Source: DASPKM01 sp035628135
Lineage (GTDB): Bacteria > Bacteroidota > Bacteroidia > Chitinophagales > Chitinophagaceae
Reading direction: 5' to 3'
Assembly: GCA_035628135.1 (NCBI GenBank)
Contig: DASPKM010000010.1
Coordinates: 372,001 to 436,000, forward strand
Length of the DNA: 64,000 bases
In this document: positions 62,034 through 64,000 of the stretch, in pieces
Layout of the letters: every line of letters begins with the position of its first letter
How positions within the stretch are numbered: position 1 is the first letter of the stretch
The notes under the pieces: model-generated
The model's database searches: none
The model's input: only the letters and a program-made list of their open reading frames with translations
Told to the model about the DNA's origin: nothing
Position numbers and translations under genes: made by a program

Positions 62034-62660
62034 TTACCGGCCTTGCAGCACCTTGGCAACTGCCTGCGATTTGGAATGCACGTGCAGCTTTGCGTAAATG
62101 CTGCTGATGTGCGTGCGTATAGTAGACAATGAAATAAAATATTTCTCCCCGATCTTTTTGTAACTCAGTCCATCCACCAATGAAAACAGGATCTCTTTTT
62201 CGCGTACGGTAAGCTGGTAATCTTCCAGGGATGTGGCGGGAGGCGATTGAAAGGCCTGAATCACTTTGCGGGCGATAGAAGAGCTCATGGGCGCGCCGCC
62301 ATGGTAAAGGTCTTGCACCGCCGCGATGATCTCCGCCGAAGTTGCTTTCTTCAGCAAATAACCCGAGGCGCCGGCGCGGATGGCCGCAAAGATCTTTTCA
62401 TCGTCCTCGAACACCGTGAACATCATGATCTGAACTTTAGAGAAATTGTTTTTCAGCGTCCTTACGCCTTCTATACCACTGATGTCGGGCAGGTCGATGT
62501 CCATTAGAACGATGTCGGGCTCGTTGCAGGCAAGGTCGCTCACCACGTTCAACAGGTTGGGCAGCGCGCACACACATTGCATGCCCGGCGTACGGTTAAA
62601 CAGCGACTGCAAGGTATTGCGCAGCGTATGATTGTCTTCTACAACGGCTACTTTGATCAT
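62034..62660 (-). CDS. NarL/FixJ-type response regulator (second system)
   Basis: The 208-residue protein has a receiver domain with phospho-acceptor D54 in DIVLMDIDLPDISGIEG and GASGYLLKK. A LuxR-type DNA-binding domain follows (LTVREKEILFSLVDGLSYKKIGEKYFISLSTIRTHISSIYAKLHVHSKSQA). It is paralogous to the regulator at 32086-32715, sharing segments such as MMFTVFEDDEK and the AR-K motif after GGAPMSSSIARK. It lies 45 bases after the partner kinase gene. Confidence 0.93.
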   Translation of the reverse strand: MIKVAVVEDNHTLRNTLQSLFNRTPGMQCVCALPNLLNVVSDLACNEPDIVLMDIDLPDISGIEGVRTLKNNFSKVQIMMFTVFEDDEKIFAAIRAGASGYLLKKATSAEIIAAVQDLYHGGAPMSSSIARKVIQAFQSPPATSLEDYQLTVREKEILFSLVDGLSYKKIGEKYFISLSTIRTHISSIYAKLHVHSKSQAVAKVLQGR

Positions 62661-62705
62661 GTTCTGTAAAAATCAATTAAACCATCCATTTAAAAAATCA
62701 GATAT

Positions 62706-64000
62706 TCATTTGATTTTCGACCGCAGGAAAACGGTGGTCCCCTTCTCATTGCTTTCGATCCGCAACATGGCCTTCATCAATGCCGCCCGCTTCCGCATGT
62801 TGTGCAGTCCATTGCCCGAAGGCGCGGCATTGGTATCGAAGCCCTTTCCATTGTCCTGCACGATGGTATCGATATAATTTCCATTCAATTGCATGTTCAC
62901 CGATACATAGGAAGCTTCTGAATATTTTACCAGGTTGTTGATGGACTCTTTTAAAATAAGGTACAGGTTCTGCCGGTCGCTCATGGGCAGGGAGCTTTCA
63001 GGAATTTTCTTATCGATGTTGATATCATAATCGATGTCCTTTGCTTCGAACACGGCAGCAGCGTGCTTTTTAACCCGGGCCATGAGGTGACCGAATGAAT
63101 CATTGCGCGGATTGACGCACCAGATGATATCATCCATTTTATCCAGCAATGCCACGGCGTTGTCGTTGATCTCCCGCATCATTTGCCTGGAGGTTGAACC
63201 ATTTTCTTCCTGCAGCGCACCTTCGCTGATAATAGCAATGGAGCTAAGCGTGGAGCCGATCTCATCGTGCAGGTCGGCGGAAATGCGGCTGCGCAATTTT
63301 TCCAGCTTCAGCTTTTGCCGCAGGCGGAACATGCGGAAATAATAAATGGCGGCAAATACCGTCACCAGCATTAGTATGATAAACCAGAGGCTCTTGTAAA
63401 ACGGCCTGGTAATGGTAAATGTAAAGCTGGCGGGTGTTTCGCTCCATTGGTCGTGGCCGGTTGAAGCAATTACCTTAAAGGTATATTGCCCCGGTGGCAG
63501 CGATACGTAATCGATGCTATTGGCCCTGGTGGGCGCACTCCAATGCCTATCGTACCCTTGCAGCATGTATTTGTACAATATCCTTCTTTCATCTGTGTAC
63601 GAAGCCGCGGCAAATTGAAAACCGATGGAGTTTTCGTGCGGCCGGTAGTCGGGCGCCTGCTGCCGTGCAACCGCCGCCGTATCTTCTTCTCCCAATACAT
63701 GTATGCCGGTGATGTTCACCAGGGGCGGCAGCGACCGCACTTTATCTGAGATCTGAAACACCGTCAATCCTGTTTCGGACAAGGCCCAGCATTTATCCGC
63801 CGAAGGCGAAGCATGGCTTGCAAAAATTTCCGCGCTGTGCAATCCATCGGCAACGGTAAACGACCGCCAGCTTGTTGTAGCCGGTGAATAACGGTATATT
63901 CCGTTGCAGGTAGACACCCATATCTCTTTGTTGCCTGTTTCCTTGATATCGGTGACCCTAGTGCATTGCAACCCTGCCTGCGCCGAAACATTTTGCACCT
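62706..64000 (-). CDS. Triple-Y sensor histidine kinase, 5' end outside window
   Basis: About 430 residues are visible. The frame continues past base 64000, so the true N-terminus and most of the propeller sensor are missing. Visible parts are a final propeller blade (ETGNKEIWVSTCNGIYRYS), the Y_Y_Y domain (RILYKYMLQGYDRHWSAPTRANSIDYVSLPPGQYTFKV), one membrane helix (LWFIILMLVTVFAAIYYF), the HisKA_3 phospho-His site (ISADLHDEIGSTLSSIAIISE) and an ATPase domain (QDNGKGFDTNAAPSGNGLHNMRKR). It should phosphorylate the adjacent regulator. Confidence 0.9.
   Translation of the reverse strand, partial: VQNVSAQAGLQCTRVTDIKETGNKEIWVSTCNGIYRYSPATTSWRSFTVADGLHSAEIFASHASPSADKCWALSETGLTVFQISDKVRSLPPLVNITGIHVLGEEDTAAVARQQAPDYRPHENSIGFQFAAASYTDERRILYKYMLQGYDRHWSAPTRANSIDYVSLPPGQYTFKVIASTGHDQWSETPASFTFTITRPFYKSLWFIILMLVTVFAAIYYFRMFRLRQKLKLEKLRSRISADLHDEIGSTLSSIAIISEGALQEENGSTSRQMMREINDNAVALLDKMDDIIWCVNPRNDSFGHLMARVKKHAAAVFEAKDIDYDINIDKKIPESSLPMSDRQNLYLILKESINNLVKYSEASYVSVNMQLNGNYIDTIVQDNGKGFDTNAAPSGNGLHNMRKRAALMKAMLRIESNEKGTTVFLRSKIK

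Overview
The window is a piece of a Bacteroidota chromosome, most likely from the family Chitinophagaceae (relatives such as Niastella or Chitinophaga). Supporting signs are many -7 elements of the form TAnnTTTG, few Shine-Dalgarno sequences, a protein with a type IX secretion (T9SS) sorting domain, FISUMP, DUF6934 and 2TM-domain families, 'triple-Y' sensor kinases with FixJ-type regulators, and many lipoproteins.

Region 1 (1-28.5 kb) looks like ordinary core genome at about 50% G+C by sampling. It holds the end of radA, comF, a beta-helix lipoprotein, glutathione peroxidase, the DNA polymerase III delta-prime gene, a PSP1 protein, an alpha/beta hydrolase, an AIM24-like protein and a large M16 peptidase. 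Next comes a TetR-TolC-adaptor-RND efflux operon with a perfect 12+12 inverted repeat at the TetR promoter. It continues with a DUF502 protein, an S1/P1-type zinc enzyme, serC-DUF1015, a TPR protein, an acyl-CoA ligase and an unusual methyltransferase-like protein.

Region 2 (about 28.9-50 kb) begins at a tRNA-Arg(CCU) gene and is more A+T-rich, with accessory content. It has a triple-Y kinase/regulator pair, a 1,511-residue secreted protein with 11 fibronectin-like repeats, a FISUMP lipoprotein, and a two-gene unit pairing an uncharacterised 1,028-residue protein with a HET-C-domain protein. A DABB-like lipoprotein, an M1-like peptidase, a small basic protein and a frameshifted DUF6934 gene follow. 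Two decayed copies of one sequence (38.2 and 46.8 kb) flank the HET-C segment in direct orientation.

Region 3 (50-64 kb) carries a miniature TolB-like protein, a probable polymorphic-toxin-type-23 protein followed by two genes sharing a Cys-rich module, a serine hydrolase, an FtsX-type permease, an orphan HigA-like regulator, an AraC regulator, an NAD(P)-binding protein, an OmpA-family protein, the full-length TolB-like protein, and a second regulator/sensor-kinase pair that runs off the end.

The best candidates for something undescribed are the HET-C/1,028-residue unit (40.08-45.7 kb) and the toxin-23/Cys-rich locus (50.5-52.6 kb). Intergenic regions also carry several short repeat families, including 11-bp-phased TTCG boxes found at two separate sites. 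Family assignments rest on reading motifs by eye; no database search was run.
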